64,000 nt of DNA from Oceanimonas smirnovii ATCC BAA-899. Its GTDB lineage: Bacteria; Pseudomonadota; Gammaproteobacteria; Enterobacterales; Aeromonadaceae. A model generated the notes under the pieces. The model had not been told where the DNA came from and did not search any database. It worked only from the letters and a program-made list of their open reading frames with translations. The stretch covers positions 1 through 64,000 of the forward strand of contig NZ_KB908461.1 of assembly GCF_000381965.1 (NCBI RefSeq), written 5' to 3'. This document shows, piece by piece, positions 1-10,555 of the stretch; positions within the stretch are counted from its first letter, which is position 1; the number at the start of each line of letters is the position of its first letter. Position numbers and translations under genes: made by a program.

Positions 1-246
1 GGACGCTTGAGCAAAGCGGGTAACGCCTATCTGCGCTCAGCACTGTTTATGCCAGCGATGAGTGCAGTGAGACATGATGCACGCGCTAAGGCGTTTTATG
101 AGGCCCTGATAGCCCGAGGAAAGAAAAAGATACAGGCCTTATGCGCAGTCATGAGGAAGTACCTCACCGGCTTGTGGGCCTGTATCAGAACGGGAACCAT
201 GTTTGATTCGACGTTGCTCTTCAGCGAAGAACACATTCAGACTTGA
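1..246 (+). mobile_element. IS110-family transposase, C-terminal fragment
   Basis: The reading frame is open from the first base of the window and ends at a TGA at 244-246, so the upstream part lies outside the window. The visible 81 residues (GRLSKAGNAYLRS..., then RHDARAKAFYEALIARGKKK) match the C-terminal Transposase_20 end of IS110-type DEDD recombinases, including the K-G-N-xx-LR helix and the basic RGKKK segment. No terminal inverted repeat is visible, as expected for IS110 elements. Whether the element is complete upstream cannot be judged here. It sits directly downstream of the pdxJ terminator, where many gammaproteobacteria carry acpS. Confidence 0.85.
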
Positions 247-280
247 ATTTACGTCAAAACAGAGTATCTACGCGAGCTAC

Positions 281-316
281 AAAAAAACCCGGATACCTGA
301 TGGTCCGGGTTTTTCT
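281..316 (-). terminator. Rho-independent terminator of the pdxJ operon
   Basis: ACCCGGA and TCCGGGT form a 7-bp stem. On the minus strand the hairpin is followed by a run of seven T, 28 bases beyond the pdxJ stop codon. It also has a T-run on the plus strand, so it may work in both directions and insulate pdxJ from the transposase. Confidence 0.85.
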
Positions 317-343
317 TACCGCTGACAGCTTACGGCTTACAGC

Positions 344-1081
344 TCAAATACCCTGGCGGGCTTCGCGCAGCAGGCGCTTCATGTCGCGCACTGCCTTTTC
401 CAGACCGTCAAAGGCGGCCCGGGCAATAATGGCGTGGCCGATATTCAGCTCCAGCATTTCCGGAATGGCGGCAATGGGCTTGACGTTGTGGTAATGCAGG
501 CCGTGGCCGCCGTTCACCTTAAGGCCGGCGTCATGGGCATAGGAAGCTGATGCCGCGATACGCTTGAGCTCGGCCAGCTGTTCGGCCTCGTCGGCAGCAT
601 CAGCGTAACGCCCGGTATGTATTTCTATATAGGGTGCGCCAGTGGCGACGGCCGCATCTATCTGAGCCCGGTCGGCATCAATAAACAAAGACACCTTAAT
701 GCCCGCAGCTTGCAGCCGGGCCACCGCCTCAGTGATTTTTTCCGGCTGACCAGCCACATCCAGACCGCCCTCTGTGGTGACCTCTTCCCGCTTTTCCGGT
801 ACCAGGCACACAAAAGCCGGCTTGATGCGACAGGCAATATCAATCATCTCGTCGGTCACCGCCATTTCCAGGTTCATTCTGGTTTCAATGGTCTGTGCCA
901 GAATCTCGACATCACGATCGATGATATGGCGGCGGTCTTCCCGCAGGTGCACGGTAATACCGTCAGCACCGGCCTGCTCGGCAATGGCGGCGGCATGTAC
1001 CGGATCAGGATAACTGGTGCCCCGGGCGTTACGCAGCGTGGCAATATGGTCAATATTCACACCCAAATACAGTTCACTCAC
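344..1081 (-). CDS. pdxJ: Pyridoxine 5'-phosphate synthase PdxJ
   Basis: Condenses 1-deoxy-D-xylulose 5-phosphate with 3-amino-2-oxopropyl phosphate to pyridoxine 5'-phosphate, the last ring-forming step of DXP-dependent vitamin B6 synthesis in the cytoplasm. The 245-residue length is normal. The family motifs [13 protein letters not shown] (residues 9-21), [10 protein letters not shown] (44-53) and GGHGLHY near residue 192 are all present. It overlaps the end of recO by 8 bases and is the last gene of the minus-strand lepA-lepB-rnc-era-recO-pdxJ run, just before a strong terminator. The usual partner acpS does not follow it here. Confidence 0.97.
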   Translation of the reverse strand: MSELYLGVNIDHIATLRNARGTSYPDPVHAAAIAEQAGADGITVHLREDRRHIIDRDVEILAQTIETRMNLEMAVTDEMIDIACRIKPAFVCLVPEKREEVTTEGGLDVAGQPEKITEAVARLQAAGIKVSLFIDADRAQIDAAVATGAPYIEIHTGRYADAADEAEQLAELKRIAASASYAHDAGLKVNGGHGLHYHNVKPIAAIPEMLELNIGHAIIARAAFDGLEKAVRDMKRLLREARQGI

Positions 1082-1781
1082 TGGAATTTCCTCTCTTTCC
1101 TTTGATAAACAGGGCCCGGCTTTTCAGCACTCGTCCTTCCAGATAAGGGGCCAGCGCGGTGCGGCTGAAGCGTTTGGCAGCGTTCAGCACCTCCGGCGAC
1201 TCCAGCCTGAGTTCGGCCAAATCATATAACCAGTCACCCCGGTAGGCACCGGGCTCGGCCTTGCTCAGCGCCACGAAACCGGCTTCCGGCCGGTAAGCAT
1301 ACCAGCCCGAGGCTGAAACCGCTGCTCCCGTCTCGGCATCCTGAGTAAAATCCACGCCATAACCGAGCACACTCAGCATATAAAACTCAAAATGGCGCAA
1401 ACAGGGCTCAAGGGCACTGCCGGCCGTCAGCTTTTGCAGAGTTTCCACATAAACATCAAACACCTCATCAAAGGGAGTTTGTACTTCAAGCAGGTAGTAA
1501 ATGAGTTCGTTCAGATAAAGACCACTGTACAGCGCCGGTCCTGCCAGCCGAATGGCCGGTGCCGTGGCTTCGGCACTGTAGAGGGTTTTCAGCTCGCCCT
1601 TGCCGCCAAAGGTAAGACGCAAGGGGACAAAGGGCTGCAGCAGCCCTTTTAACGGTGAGCGGGGCTGACGACTGCCCCGGGCCACCAGACTCTGCCGCCC
1701 CTGCTCACGGGTGAACACTTCCACCAGCTGGCTGGTTTCCCGGTAGGGGCGGCTGTGAATAACAAAGGCGGCATGCGCCAT
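1074..1781 (-). CDS. recO: DNA repair protein RecO
   Basis: RecO is the recombination mediator of the RecFOR pathway. It binds single-stranded DNA and SSB and helps load RecA at gaps. At 235 residues it has the expected length, with the N-terminal OB-fold region ([20 protein letters not shown], then a basic ARGSRQPRS loop) and a helical C-terminus. The era-recO gap is 2 bases and the recO-pdxJ overlap is 8 bases, so it is translated as part of this operon. RecO diverges fast in sequence; the call rests on the N-terminus, the length and the conserved era-recO-pdxJ order. Confidence 0.93.
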   Translation of the reverse strand: MAHAAFVIHSRPYRETSQLVEVFTREQGRQSLVARGSRQPRSPLKGLLQPFVPLRLTFGGKGELKTLYSAEATAPAIRLAGPALYSGLYLNELIYYLLEVQTPFDEVFDVYVETLQKLTAGSALEPCLRHFEFYMLSVLGYGVDFTQDAETGAAVSASGWYAYRPEAGFVALSKAEPGAYRGDWLYDLAELRLESPEVLNAAKRFSRTALAPYLEGRVLKSRALFIKGKRGNSSE

Positions 1782-1783
1782 GA

Positions 1784-2689
1784 TCAGTCGTCGCCATAAC
1801 CCAGGCTGCGCAAGGCGCGCTCGTCATCGGCCCAGCCGGATTTAACCTTGACCCACAGCTCCAGATACACCTTTTGCTCCAGCAGCCGCTCCAGATCGAG
1901 CCGGGCTTCGGTGCCTATGGTACGCAGTTTTTCGCCCTTGTTACCGATGACCATACGCTTCTGGCCGCTGCGCTCTACCAGGATCAGACCGTTGATATGC
2001 ACCACGCCCTTTTCATCCACCTGATAGCGCTCGATCTCTACAGTAATCGAATAAGGCAGCTCGTCACCGGTAAAGCGCATCAGCTTTTCACGAATGATTT
2101 CCGCCGCCATAAAGCGGGAAGAGCGATCGGTGATGTAGTCTTCCGGAAAATAATGCAGAGAAGGCTTAAGCCGGGACCGGGCCAATTTGGCGATGGTGTC
2201 TACATTGGTGCCCTTTTCTGCTGAAATCGGCACTATGTCGGCAAAGTCCATTTGCTGGGCCAGCCACTGCATGTGCGGCAACAGGGCTTCTTTGCTGTCG
2301 ACGTTGTCGATTTTATTGATGGCCAGCACCACAGGACAGCTCATGCGCCGCAGTTTGTTCAGCACCATGTCGTCATCTTTGGTCCACTGGGTGCCGTCCA
2401 CCACAAAGACCACCATTTCCACATCGCCCAGTGAGCTGGTGGCAGCCCGGTTCATCAACCGGTTAATGGCGCGCTTTTCTTCAATATGCAGCCCGGGGGT
2501 ATCCACATAAACAACCTGATAGTCGCCGTCTGTGTCTATGCCCATGATGCGGTGGCGGGTAGTCTGCGGCTTTTTCGAGGTAATGCTGACCTTCTGCCCC
2601 AGCAGCCGGTTCAACAGGGTGGATTTGCCCACGTTGGGACGGCCGACAATGGCCACAAAGCCGCAATAGGTTTGCTGTTGTTCTGTCAT
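1784..2689 (-). CDS. era: GTPase Era
   Basis: Essential GTPase that binds the 3' end of 16S rRNA and helps 30S subunit maturation. It has an N-terminal GTPase domain with G1 GRPNVGKS (residues 16-23), G3 DTPG (63-66) and G4 NKID (125-128), followed by a C-terminal KH domain ([14 protein letters not shown] near residue 250). Its 301 residues match E. coli Era. The start codon overlaps the rnc stop region by 4 bases, the classic rnc-era coupling. Confidence 0.98.
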   Translation of the reverse strand: MTEQQQTYCGFVAIVGRPNVGKSTLLNRLLGQKVSITSKKPQTTRHRIMGIDTDGDYQVVYVDTPGLHIEEKRAINRLMNRAATSSLGDVEMVVFVVDGTQWTKDDDMVLNKLRRMSCPVVLAINKIDNVDSKEALLPHMQWLAQQMDFADIVPISAEKGTNVDTIAKLARSRLKPSLHYFPEDYITDRSSRFMAAEIIREKLMRFTGDELPYSITVEIERYQVDEKGVVHINGLILVERSGQKRMVIGNKGEKLRTIGTEARLDLERLLEQKVYLELWVKVKSGWADDERALRSLGYGDD

Positions 2690-3354
2690 AACAAGGTTTC
2701 CAGGGCCTGCTCGGCCGCCGCCTGCTCTGCCTTGCGGCGGCTGGTTCCAATGCCCACCACAGGGTCGGCCAGGCCATCCACCACACAGTGCACGGTAAAT
2801 TTCTGATTATGGGCTTCGCCTATGACATTCACTACTTCATAGGTCGGCAATGGCTTGCGCTTGCCCTGCAGCAGCTCCTGCAGCCGCGTTTTGGGATCTT
2901 TCTGCTCCACGCCGGGCTGAATATCGTTCAGCCGGCGGTCGTACCAGCTCAGCAGCAGCTGAGTAACGCTGTCGATGCCGCTGTCGAGATAAACCGCACC
3001 AATCAGCGCCTCCACCGCATCGGCCAGAATCGACTCACGGCGATAACCGCCGCTTTTAAGCTCTCCGGGACCAAGAATAAGGTATTCGCCCAGCTCAAAA
3101 GCCCGCGCCAGCTCGGCCAGGGTTTTTTCCCGCACCAGGGTGGCGCGCATGCGAGACATGTCGCCTTCGTTGACCTTGGGAAAGCGATGAAACAGAGCAT
3201 CGGCAATCACCATGCTGAGAATGGAATCGCCCAGAAACTCCAGCCGCTCATTGTGGCGGGAGCCGGCGCTGCGGTGAGTCAGCGCCCTTACCAGCAGAGC
3301 CTCGTCATTAAAGGTATGGCCCAGCTTGTTTTGCAGATTGTTCAGTTTTTTCAT
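2686..3354 (-). CDS. rnc: Ribonuclease III
   Basis: Double-strand-specific endoribonuclease that processes rRNA precursors and structured mRNAs. The RNase III signature [13 protein letters not shown] lies at residues 35-47, with the metal-binding acidic residues E39, D43, D112 and E115. A dsRNA-binding domain fills residues 150-222. Length 222 against 226 in E. coli. The start overlaps the last base of the lepB stop codon and the end overlaps era by 4 bases. Confidence 0.98.
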   Translation of the reverse strand: MKKLNNLQNKLGHTFNDEALLVRALTHRSAGSRHNERLEFLGDSILSMVIADALFHRFPKVNEGDMSRMRATLVREKTLAELARAFELGEYLILGPGELKSGGYRRESILADAVEALIGAVYLDSGIDSVTQLLLSWYDRRLNDIQPGVEQKDPKTRLQELLQGKRKPLPTYEVVNVIGEAHNQKFTVHCVVDGLADPVVGIGTSRRKAEQAAAEQALETLL

Positions 3355-4268
3355 TAATGAATTGCGCCTATTCGGCTGAAACGCACATCACTGGGCACCC
3401 AGGCGGGCAGCCAGCTGTCGGCGTTGCGTTCAAACTCAAAGCTTATCCAGATAGCAACCGCCTTACCCACCAGATTGCCTTCGGGTACAAAGCCCCAGAA
3501 CCGGCTGTCGGTGCTGTTGTCTCTGTTATCACCCAGAGCAAAATAGTGCCCTTCCGGTACTATCCACTCGTTTATCGCTGTACCAGGCTGGCGATAATAC
3601 ATGGATACTCTGTCCGGCAGCAGCGGGTTTTGCAGGGTGTCATGCGGCCGCTCTGTCAGGTTTTCCTGATAACGGGCCAGCGGAATTCCCATTTGGGTAA
3701 ACTCACCACTTTGCTTAAATGTAAGCGGCACCGGTTCATAGCCGGGACAGTCGTTACCGTTACAGGCAGGCTTGATATAGAGTTGCTTGTCACGATAAAC
3801 GATATGGTCACCGGGCAGCCCCACAATGCGCTTGATGTAATCAATGCGGGGATTTTCCGGATATTTAAACACCGCAATATCGCCCCGCTCCGGCTTGCCG
3901 GTGGGAATAAGTGTGGTGTTACTGACCGGCTCTTTCAGTCCGTAGGAAAACTTCTCCACCAGAATGAAATCCCCCACCAGCAGAGTGGGCATCATGGAGC
4001 CGGAGGGGATCTGAAACGGCTCATAAATAAAAGATCGCAGTACCAGCACTGCCGCAATCACCGGAAAAATTGACCTGGCCTGTTCGATCCAGCCCGGGGC
4101 CGCGGCGGCTTTGGCCAGCGCGGCCGCGTCCACCTTGTTGCCGTGGCTCTGTTGCGCCTCGGCCAGCTCGCGCCCCCGTCGGGGCGCCCAGATCCACTTG
4201 TCACAGGCCCAGATAATGCCGGTGACCAGGGTCACCAGCACCAGGATCAGGGCAAAGGTACTTGCCAT
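3354..4268 (-). CDS. lepB: Signal peptidase I (LepB)
   Basis: Inner-membrane serine protease that removes signal peptides from Sec and Tat substrates. The Ser/Lys dyad is in place: S91 in [11 protein letters not shown] and K146 in [11 protein letters not shown], the same numbers as in E. coli. A membrane segment fills residues 3-21, and a second hydrophobic stretch (about 67-81) leads into the catalytic domain. Residues 31-60 form a charged and alanine-rich cytoplasmic loop. Length 304 (E. coli 324). It lies between lepA (2-base gap) and rnc (1-base overlap). Confidence 0.97.
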   Translation of the reverse strand: MASTFALILVLVTLVTGIIWACDKWIWAPRRGRELAEAQQSHGNKVDAAALAKAAAAPGWIEQARSIFPVIAAVLVLRSFIYEPFQIPSGSMMPTLLVGDFILVEKFSYGLKEPVSNTTLIPTGKPERGDIAVFKYPENPRIDYIKRIVGLPGDHIVYRDKQLYIKPACNGNDCPGYEPVPLTFKQSGEFTQMGIPLARYQENLTERPHDTLQNPLLPDRVSMYYRQPGTAINEWIVPEGHYFALGDNRDNSTDSRFWGFVPEGNLVGKAVAIWISFEFERNADSWLPAWVPSDVRFSRIGAIH

Positions 4269-4270
4269 GG

Positions 4271-6067
4271 TTACTTGTCCTTACCTACGTGCAGAATGGC
4301 GAGGAAGGCATCCTGCGGAATATCAACCCGGCCCAGCGACTTCATGCGCTTCTTGCCTTCTTTCTGCTTGGCCAGCAGTTTCTTTTTACGGCTGACGTCG
4401 CCGCCATAACACTTGGCAGTCACGTCTTTGCGCAGCGCTTTCACGGTGCTGCGGGCGATAATCTGGTTGCCGATGGCCGCCTGAATCGCGATATCAAACA
4501 TCTGCCGCGGAATAAGCTCACGCATTTTTTCCACCAGCTGACGGCCGCGGAACTGGGCATTTTCCTTGTGGGTAATAATGGCCAGCGCATCCACCCGATC
4601 GCCGTTAATCATGATATCGAGGCGCACCATGTCTGCCGCTTCAAAGCGCTTGAAACCATAATCCAGCGAGGCATAGCCACGGCTGGTGGACTTGAGCCGG
4701 TCAAAGAAGTCGAGCACCACTTCCGCCATGGGAATATCGTACGTCAGTGCCACCTGGTTACCGTGGTAAACCATGTTGGTCTGCACACCGCGTTTTTCGA
4801 TACACAAAGTAATGACGTTACCCAGGTATTCCTGCGGCACCAGAATATTACACTCGGCAATGGGCTCGTGAATTTCGTCAATGCTGGTGATGGCCGGCAG
4901 CTGAGACGGGCTGTCGATATAGATAACATCACCGTCGGTCTTGACCACTTCGTACACTACAGTGGGTGCCGTGGTGATCAAATCCAGATCGTATTCCCGC
5001 TCCAGCCGTTCCTGAATAATTTCCATGTGCAGCATGCCCAGGAAACCACAGCGGAAGCCAAAGCCAAGGGCGTTGGAGGTTTCCGGCTCATAAAACAATG
5101 AAGCGTCGTTCAGCGCCAGCTTGTCGAGGGCATCGCGGAAGGTTTCATAGTCATCACTGGAAATCGGGAACAGGCCGGCATAAACCTGCGGCTTCACTTT
5201 CTGAAAGCCCGGCAGCGCCTTCTCGGCCCCGTGTTTGGCATGGGTCAGGGTGTCACCCACGGGCGCACCGTGAATGTCCTTGATGCCGCATACCACCCAG
5301 CCTACTTCGCCACAGTTAAGGCCGTCAGTGTCTTTTTGCTTGGGCGTAAAGATACCGATGCGATCCACACCCCACACCTGGCCGGTGCTCATTACCTTGA
5401 TCTTGTCGTTCTTTTTCAGATTGCCGTGCTTGATACGCACCAGTGACACTACCCCCAGATAAGGGTCGAACCAGGAGTCAATGATCAGCGCCTGCAGCGG
5501 CCCCTTGGGCTCTCCTTCCGGAGACGGAATTTTCTGTACTATGGTTTCCAGCACCTGATCCACACCCAGACCGGTTTTGGCGGAGCAGCGTACGGCATCA
5601 AGGGCGTCGATGCCGACAATATCCTCAATTTCTTCCGCCACCCGCTCCGGCTCGGCCTGAGGCAGGTCAATCTTGTTCAGTACCGGCACCACTTCCAGAT
5701 TCATGTCGAGGGCGGTATAACAGTTGGCCAGAGTCTGTGCCTCAACCCCCTGACCGGCATCCACTACCAGCAGCGCCCCTTCACAGGCGGCCAGTGAGCG
5801 GGATACCTCATAGGAGAAGTCCACGTGTCCGGGGGTATCAATAAAATTCAGCTGATACTGATTACCGTCCTGTGCCTGGTAGTTCAGGGTCACACTCTGG
5901 GCCTTGATGGTAATGCCGCGCTCACGCTCCAGATCCATGGAGTCGAGTACCTGCTGCTGCATTTCCCTGTCGGTCAGGCCACCGCACACCTGGATCAGGC
6001 GATCGGACAGGGTAGATTTGCCGTGGTCGATGTGAGCGATGACGGAGAAATTACGAATATGCTTCAT
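4271..6067 (-). CDS. lepA: Elongation factor 4 (LepA), back-translocating GTPase
   Basis: Ribosomal GTPase paralogous to EF-G, implicated in 30S assembly and in rescuing mistranslocated ribosomes. The 598-residue protein has G1 AHIDHGKST (11-19), G3 DTPGH (77-81) and G4 NKID (131-134), then the EF-G-like domains and the LepA-specific C-terminal domain ending in a basic GKDK tail. It is first in the lepA-lepB pair, as in enterics. A gap of 96 bases separates it from rseC and may hold its own promoter. Confidence 0.98.
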   Translation of the reverse strand: MKHIRNFSVIAHIDHGKSTLSDRLIQVCGGLTDREMQQQVLDSMDLERERGITIKAQSVTLNYQAQDGNQYQLNFIDTPGHVDFSYEVSRSLAACEGALLVVDAGQGVEAQTLANCYTALDMNLEVVPVLNKIDLPQAEPERVAEEIEDIVGIDALDAVRCSAKTGLGVDQVLETIVQKIPSPEGEPKGPLQALIIDSWFDPYLGVVSLVRIKHGNLKKNDKIKVMSTGQVWGVDRIGIFTPKQKDTDGLNCGEVGWVVCGIKDIHGAPVGDTLTHAKHGAEKALPGFQKVKPQVYAGLFPISSDDYETFRDALDKLALNDASLFYEPETSNALGFGFRCGFLGMLHMEIIQERLEREYDLDLITTAPTVVYEVVKTDGDVIYIDSPSQLPAITSIDEIHEPIAECNILVPQEYLGNVITLCIEKRGVQTNMVYHGNQVALTYDIPMAEVVLDFFDRLKSTSRGYASLDYGFKRFEAADMVRLDIMINGDRVDALAIITHKENAQFRGRQLVEKMRELIPRQMFDIAIQAAIGNQIIARSTVKALRKDVTAKCYGGDVSRKKKLLAKQKEGKKRMKSLGRVDIPQDAFLAILHVGKDK

Positions 6068-6163
6068 GATGCGATAAGGCGTCCGTAGTCAATGGCGACA
6101 ATAAAGGGCGGATTCTACCGGATTAGCGGCACAGTGACCAATCCTTAGTCGGCTTCAGGGCAA

Positions 6164-6610
6164 CTAATCCGCTGCCCTGACCGTTGGTATCAGGGTATCC
6201 AGTATCACCGGCTGATCATCACCACTGCGCCGGCGTGCCAGCCATGAAGCCAGCCAGAAACCCATGCCGCCGCCGGCTGCCGCGCCCAGGATGGAGCCGC
6301 TGTCGGCGGCTCCGGCCAGCCCCGCCAGCAGGCCGCCGGCCAGCATAAACACCAGTGGCAACAAATAGACCAGCAGTGCGCCGGTAATCAGGCTGTGCTC
6401 GGGTATACCGATACGCACCTGCTGACCGGGCTGAAGCGTGAGTCCGGTGGCAATCACAAAGCGATGATCACGCCCCGGCAGGGCTTTGGATACCAGGCCG
6501 GTGCCGCATGTGCTGTTTTGCCGGCACTGACCACAGGCCGACTTACTGAAGCAGCTGACTTCCACGCCATTTGGGTGTACTGCCACTACTGTGGCTATTT
6601 CTTCAATCAT
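6164..6610 (-). CDS. rseC: RseC/MucC-type membrane protein
   Basis: Fourth gene of the sigma-E operon. E. coli RseC takes part in reduction of SoxR and modulates sigma-E signalling mildly. The 148-residue protein starts with a cytoplasmic region carrying the family Cys cluster (C20, C26, C29, C35 in CFSKSACGQCRQNSTCGTG), followed by two membrane helices at about residues 76-95 and 98-116. It overlaps rseB by 4 bases, which indicates translational coupling. Confidence 0.92.
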   Translation of the reverse strand: MIEEIATVVAVHPNGVEVSCFSKSACGQCRQNSTCGTGLVSKALPGRDHRFVIATGLTLQPGQQVRIGIPEHSLITGALLVYLLPLVFMLAGGLLAGLAGAADSGSILGAAAGGGMGFWLASWLARRRSGDDQPVILDTLIPTVRAAD

Positions 6611-7590
6611 GGTGTGCTGTTATTGACTGAACGGGGTGCTACCGACTCGGCAATACGCCTGGCCGTCTCTGCCGGTACGTCTCCGACCACTGTCACTTCC
6701 ATGCGGGCCGGATTGACCAGGCTGACCAGGTGAGTTGCCCCCTGGCGTACCAGCTGCTGGCGCGGTTCATTCTGTGAAGATTCAGCCACATACACGGAAA
6801 CATCCACTATACCGTTTGAAGCCATCAGATATTCCACCGGTTGCTCAGTCAGTGGCAGACGATGACGATTTTGCCTGTGTACCTTAAACCCTTCCGGCAG
6901 CCAGCCCGCCTGCCAGGATGCAGCCTTTGGCTCAGGTGCATGGCCTTCAGCCAAAGGCATGGCCGGTGGCAATTTCACTGTCTGCAATTCTTTTAACAAG
7001 GGGGCCGGCTTATCACTGAGCACCAGCGCCACCCCCATGCTCTGAGCCACCAGAGCCGCGTCTTCATCCAGCGTATCCAGGCGCAGAAGCAGCCCGGTTT
7101 GCTGATCCAGCCAAAGCACATAACCGTAGTAGTGCTCGGTTTTTGGCAAAAGCCGTACCAGATTGGCGGTGCGTCCCAGCACACGGTTGCGACCGGCAAT
7201 CACGGCTTCATACTGATCCAGCAGTTGTTCCAGCGGCAGCTGCTGCACACGCGTGAACAGTCCCGGTAACCGGGAGTCTTTCAGGGTATAACCCTCAGGA
7301 CCATAATCAAAAAAACTGGTTTCAGCGTCTCGCTGCACAAACTCTCTGGGGCGGCCATTAAGGTGAAGCAGGTGTGTCAGCGCCTGACCGTCGAGATGTC
7401 CGCGGGTCAGACGCTTGGGCTCCGGAGGACCAATACCGGAATCAATGAGAGTAAGCTCAAAATTAAGCTGCTGATAAGCCTGCTGCATGGTACGCAACAA
7501 AGCCTCGGGGTCAGCGTCGGTTGCCGCTCTGACCGGAGCAATGGTCACTAAAAGCAGGGTCAGTGTTGCACCCAGTTTGCGTATCATCAA
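6607..7590 (-). CDS. rseB: Sigma-E regulatory protein RseB
   Basis: Periplasmic protein that binds the periplasmic part of RseA, shields it from DegS, and is thought to sense mislocalised lipoproteins and LPS. An N-terminal signal peptide (KLGATLTLLLVTIAPVRA, cleavage near residue 22) precedes the MucB/RseB domains, including the SFFDYGPEGYTLKD region and a C-terminal domain starting near WLPEGFKV. At 327 residues it is close to E. coli RseB (318). The gene lies 11 bases after rseA. Confidence 0.95.
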   Translation of the reverse strand: MMIRKLGATLTLLLVTIAPVRAATDADPEALLRTMQQAYQQLNFELTLIDSGIGPPEPKRLTRGHLDGQALTHLLHLNGRPREFVQRDAETSFFDYGPEGYTLKDSRLPGLFTRVQQLPLEQLLDQYEAVIAGRNRVLGRTANLVRLLPKTEHYYGYVLWLDQQTGLLLRLDTLDEDAALVAQSMGVALVLSDKPAPLLKELQTVKLPPAMPLAEGHAPEPKAASWQAGWLPEGFKVHRQNRHRLPLTEQPVEYLMASNGIVDVSVYVAESSQNEPRQQLVRQGATHLVSLVNPARMEVTVVGDVPAETARRIAESVAPRSVNNSTP

Positions 7591-7601
7591 AAACCACTAC
7601 C

Positions 7602-8159
7602 TCAGTGCTGATGCAGTCGCTGCTGCAATTCATGATCCATCAAGAGGGCGTTGATACGTTGCTCCTGCTCCAGACGCTGCTGTTCGGTATGGCGCTGCTG
7701 CTGCTCATTCTGGTAATTCAGACTCACCGGGGAGGCTCCGCCACTCATGGGCAGCGTGTTGAGCACTGGTGACTGAGCCGCATCGGGCTGGCTGTATTGC
7801 TGCACACCAAATATCACTGCCGCCGATACGGAGGCCGCAATGGCAAACTGGCCCGCATGACGAAGTACCGGCTTGATACGGCTCAGACCAAACACAGGGC
7901 GAACCACCTTGTTATGGTGCTCAGCCTGTTCGGTGCCGCTGCCCGGTGTCCGGATTTCCTCCTGCTCAATCGCAGCTGCAATACTGTCGCTCAGATCAAA
8001 GGGCAATTGCTTGGGCAACTCGTTACGCAGCGCATCGCCATACAGGTGATAACGGCCAAAGGTATCAGCCAGCTCCCTGTTGCCAGCAACGTCCTCCAGT
8101 AACACCCTGTCCTGAATTTCTCCGTCTACCAGTGCCGATATTTGCTCTTTGTTAGCCAT
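7602..8159 (-). CDS. rseA: Anti-sigma-E factor RseA
   Basis: Single-pass inner-membrane anti-sigma factor. Its cytoplasmic N-terminus (MANKEQISALVDGE) holds RpoE and its periplasmic part is cut stepwise by DegS and RseP. A membrane segment spans about residues 103-121. The DegS cleavage context SPVSL is kept (V145-S146, equivalent to V148-S149 in E. coli). The RseB-binding segment QEQRINALLMDHELQQRL is at residues 166-183, and the protein stops two residues later. At 185 residues it therefore lacks the roughly 30-residue tail that E. coli RseA has beyond this point. Confidence 0.95.
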   Translation of the reverse strand: MANKEQISALVDGEIQDRVLLEDVAGNRELADTFGRYHLYGDALRNELPKQLPFDLSDSIAAAIEQEEIRTPGSGTEQAEHHNKVVRPVFGLSRIKPVLRHAGQFAIAASVSAAVIFGVQQYSQPDAAQSPVLNTLPMSGGASPVSLNYQNEQQQRHTEQQRLEQEQRINALLMDHELQQRLHQH

Positions 8160-8171
8160 ATCACTTCCCCG

Positions 8172-8750
8172 TTAACTCCGAAGCAAGGGGTTGACCCGCT
8201 TGTCTATTGCTTCCCGCGCCCGAAAAATACGAGAGCGCACCGTGCCCACCGGGCATTCCATGACACTCGCTATATCTTCGTAGCTCATCCCTTCCAGCTC
8301 TCGCAAGGTAATTGCCGTTTTAAGGTCATCTGGCAGGCTGTCTATGGTGTCATATACAGCCCGGCGAATTTCCTCTGTCAGCATCAGGCGCTCCGGTGAA
8401 GCCTGCTCCTTGAGCGCCTCACCGCCGCCATAATACTCGGCATCTTCAACGTCCACATCGGCACCCGGAGGTCGCCGACGCTGTGTTACCAGATGATTTT
8501 TGGCGGTATTTACTGCAATACGGTACAGCCAGGTAAAAAAGGCACTGTCACCGCGAAAACCGGGTAATGCCCGGTAGGCCTTGATAAATGCCTCCTGGGT
8601 TACGTCAGGCACATCTCCGGGATTGGACACATACCGCGACACCAGGTTCGCCACTTTATACTGATATTTTTTTACCAGCAGGTTAAATGCATTTTTATCG
8701 CCACGCTGTACCCGCTCGATCAATTGCTGATCAGTCAAATGTTCGCTCAT
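8172..8750 (-). CDS. rpoE: RNA polymerase sigma-E factor RpoE
   Basis: ECF sigma factor for extracytoplasmic stress. The chosen start, MSEHLTDQQLIERVQRG, matches E. coli RpoE and gives 192 residues (E. coli 191). A longer frame to 8801 adds a 17-residue extension without homology. Region 2 carries DVPDVTQEAFIKAYRALP and region 4 carries CPVGTVRSRIFRAREAID. It is the first gene of rpoE-rseA-rseB-rseC. A sigma-E-type promoter lies about 65 bases upstream, implying autoregulation. Confidence 0.97.
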   Translation of the reverse strand: MSEHLTDQQLIERVQRGDKNAFNLLVKKYQYKVANLVSRYVSNPGDVPDVTQEAFIKAYRALPGFRGDSAFFTWLYRIAVNTAKNHLVTQRRRPPGADVDVEDAEYYGGGEALKEQASPERLMLTEEIRRAVYDTIDSLPDDLKTAITLRELEGMSYEDIASVMECPVGTVRSRIFRAREAIDKRVNPLLRS

Positions 8751-8814
8751 ACGAGCCGTGTAACCTCCGATTTTTCCGGTGCTCGACCACCAGCCCGTCA
8801 CAAGCGTACCTTAC

Positions 8815-8841
8815 ATAGACTGTCGTTATGGCAAAAAGTTC
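8815..8841 (-). promoter_or_regulatory. Sigma-E promoter of rpoE-rseABC
   Basis: Reading the minus strand, GAACTT (8841-8836) is followed by a 16-base spacer and TCTAT (8819-8815). This fits the sigma-E consensus GAACTT-N16-TCtgA closely. It would start transcription near 8808, giving a leader of about 57 bases before the rpoE ATG at 8750. Seen directly in the sequence; activity is inferred from the family rule that rpoE is autoregulated. Confidence 0.75.
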
Positions 8842-8932
8842 TGAAGACATTTCAAAAAGCCAAATACGGCTGCGCATAAAGCGTACATGCGATAATATGC
8901 AAAGACTCTCCATTTCGAGCCAATGATACTTT

Positions 8933-10555
8933 ATGAAGGATCCCGTTGAATACCTCTGCGACGTACTCATCATTGGCAGCGGTGCCGCCGGCCTGTCTCT
9001 GGCATTAAAGCTGGCTGACCATGCTCAGGTACATGTGCTGTGCAAAGGACCGCTGGCCGAAGGTGCTACTCTCTATGCCCAGGGCGGTATCGCCGCTGTT
9101 TTTGATAAAACCGACAGTGTTGAATCTCACGTTACCGATACCCTGATAGCCGGTGCCGGCCTGTGCGACAAGCAAGTGGTGGAGTTCACTGCCCGTAATG
9201 CACCCGACGCCATTCAGTGGCTGATTGGCCAGGGCGTACCCTTTGATACCGAAGAACTGGAACAGGGCAAGGCCAGCTATCACCTCACCCGGGAAGGCGG
9301 CCACAGCCACAGACGCATTTTTCATGCTGCCGATGCGACCGGCAAGGCAGTGCAGACCACACTGATAGAGCAGGTGCAGCGCCATCCCAATATTCATGTG
9401 CTGGAGCGGGTCAATGCCCTTGATCTGATCACCAGTGCCCGTTTGGGGTTACCCGGCAACCGGGTGCTGGGTGCTTATGTATGGAACCGCAACAAGGAGC
9501 GGGTGGAAACGGTGCGTGCCCGCTTTGTGGCCATGGCCACCGGCGGTGCTTCAAAAGTCTATCAGTACACCTCAAATCCGGACGTCAGCTCCGGTGACGG
9601 CATTGCCATGGCCTGGCGGGCAGGTTGTCGGGTGGCAAATATGGAGTTCAATCAGTTTCATCCCACCAGCCTGTTTCATCCGGACGACAGCAACTTTCTG
9701 CTGACCGAGGCCCTGCGCGGTGAAGGCGCGCACCTGCTGCGCCCGGACGGCAGCCGCTTTATGCCTGATTTTGATGAGCGCGGCGAACTGGCGCCCCGGG
9801 ACATAGTGGCCAGAGCCATCGATCATGAGATGAAGCGCCTGGGTGCCGACTGCATGTATCTGGACATCAGTCACAAACCGGCAGACTTTATCGTGCAGCA
9901 CTTTCCCACTATTTATGAGCGCTGCCTCAAGGTGGGCATTGATATCACCAAGCAGCCCATGCCGGTAGTGCCTGCCGCTCATTACACCTGTGGCGGTGTT
10001 ATGGTCGACAGTCATGGCCGCACCGACATCGATGGCCTTTATGCCATTGGCGAAGTGTCTTACACCGGCCTGCACGGTGCCAACCGCATGGCCTCCAACT
10101 CGCTGCTGGAGTGCATCGTGTTTGCCCGTGCTGCCGGTGAGCATATGCTGGCAAGCCTTGCCACGACTCCCGAGCCGCCCATGCTGCCGCTATGGGATGA
10201 AAGCCAGGTCACCAACTCGGATGAAGAAGTGGTTATTCACCATAACTGGCACGAGTTGCGACTGTTTATGTGGGACTATGTGGGCATAGTACGCTCCAAC
10301 AAACGTCTGGAGCGGGCCAAGCGTCGCATTGAGTTGCTACAACAGGAAATTCAGGAATATTACGCCAACTTTCGGGTCAGTAATAATCTGCTTGAGCTGC
10401 GCAATCTGGTGCAGGTAGCAGAGCTGATTGTGCTGTCGGCCATGGAACGCAAAGAGTCACGCGGACTGCATTACACCCTGGACTACCCCGGCCAGCTCGA
10501 TAATCCGGCTCCGACGGTACTCAGCCCGGCCAACTATCGCCCGCGTCAGCCCTGA
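8933..10555 (+). CDS. nadB: L-aspartate oxidase NadB
   Basis: FAD enzyme that oxidises L-aspartate to iminoaspartate, the first step of de novo NAD synthesis, with NadA as partner. The N-terminal dinucleotide motif GSGAAG (residues 15-20) and the SDH/fumarate reductase-type motifs ([54 protein letters not shown]) are all present. Length 540 as in E. coli. It is divergent from rpoE, the common gammaproteobacterial arrangement. Its last 10 bases overlap the 3' end of the convergent ygfX. Confidence 0.98.
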   Translation: MKDPVEYLCDVLIIGSGAAGLSLALKLADHAQVHVLCKGPLAEGATLYAQGGIAAVFDKTDSVESHVTDTLIAGAGLCDKQVVEFTARNAPDAIQWLIGQGVPFDTEELEQGKASYHLTREGGHSHRRIFHAADATGKAVQTTLIEQVQRHPNIHVLERVNALDLITSARLGLPGNRVLGAYVWNRNKERVETVRARFVAMATGGASKVYQYTSNPDVSSGDGIAMAWRAGCRVANMEFNQFHPTSLFHPDDSNFLLTEALRGEGAHLLRPDGSRFMPDFDERGELAPRDIVARAIDHEMKRLGADCMYLDISHKPADFIVQHFPTIYERCLKVGIDITKQPMPVVPAAHYTCGGVMVDSHGRTDIDGLYAIGEVSYTGLHGANRMASNSLLECIVFARAAGEHMLASLATTPEPPMLPLWDESQVTNSDEEVVIHHNWHELRLFMWDYVGIVRSNKRLERAKRRIELLQQEIQEYYANFRVSNNLLELRNLVQVAELIVLSAMERKESRGLHYTLDYPGQLDNPAPTVLSPANYRPRQP

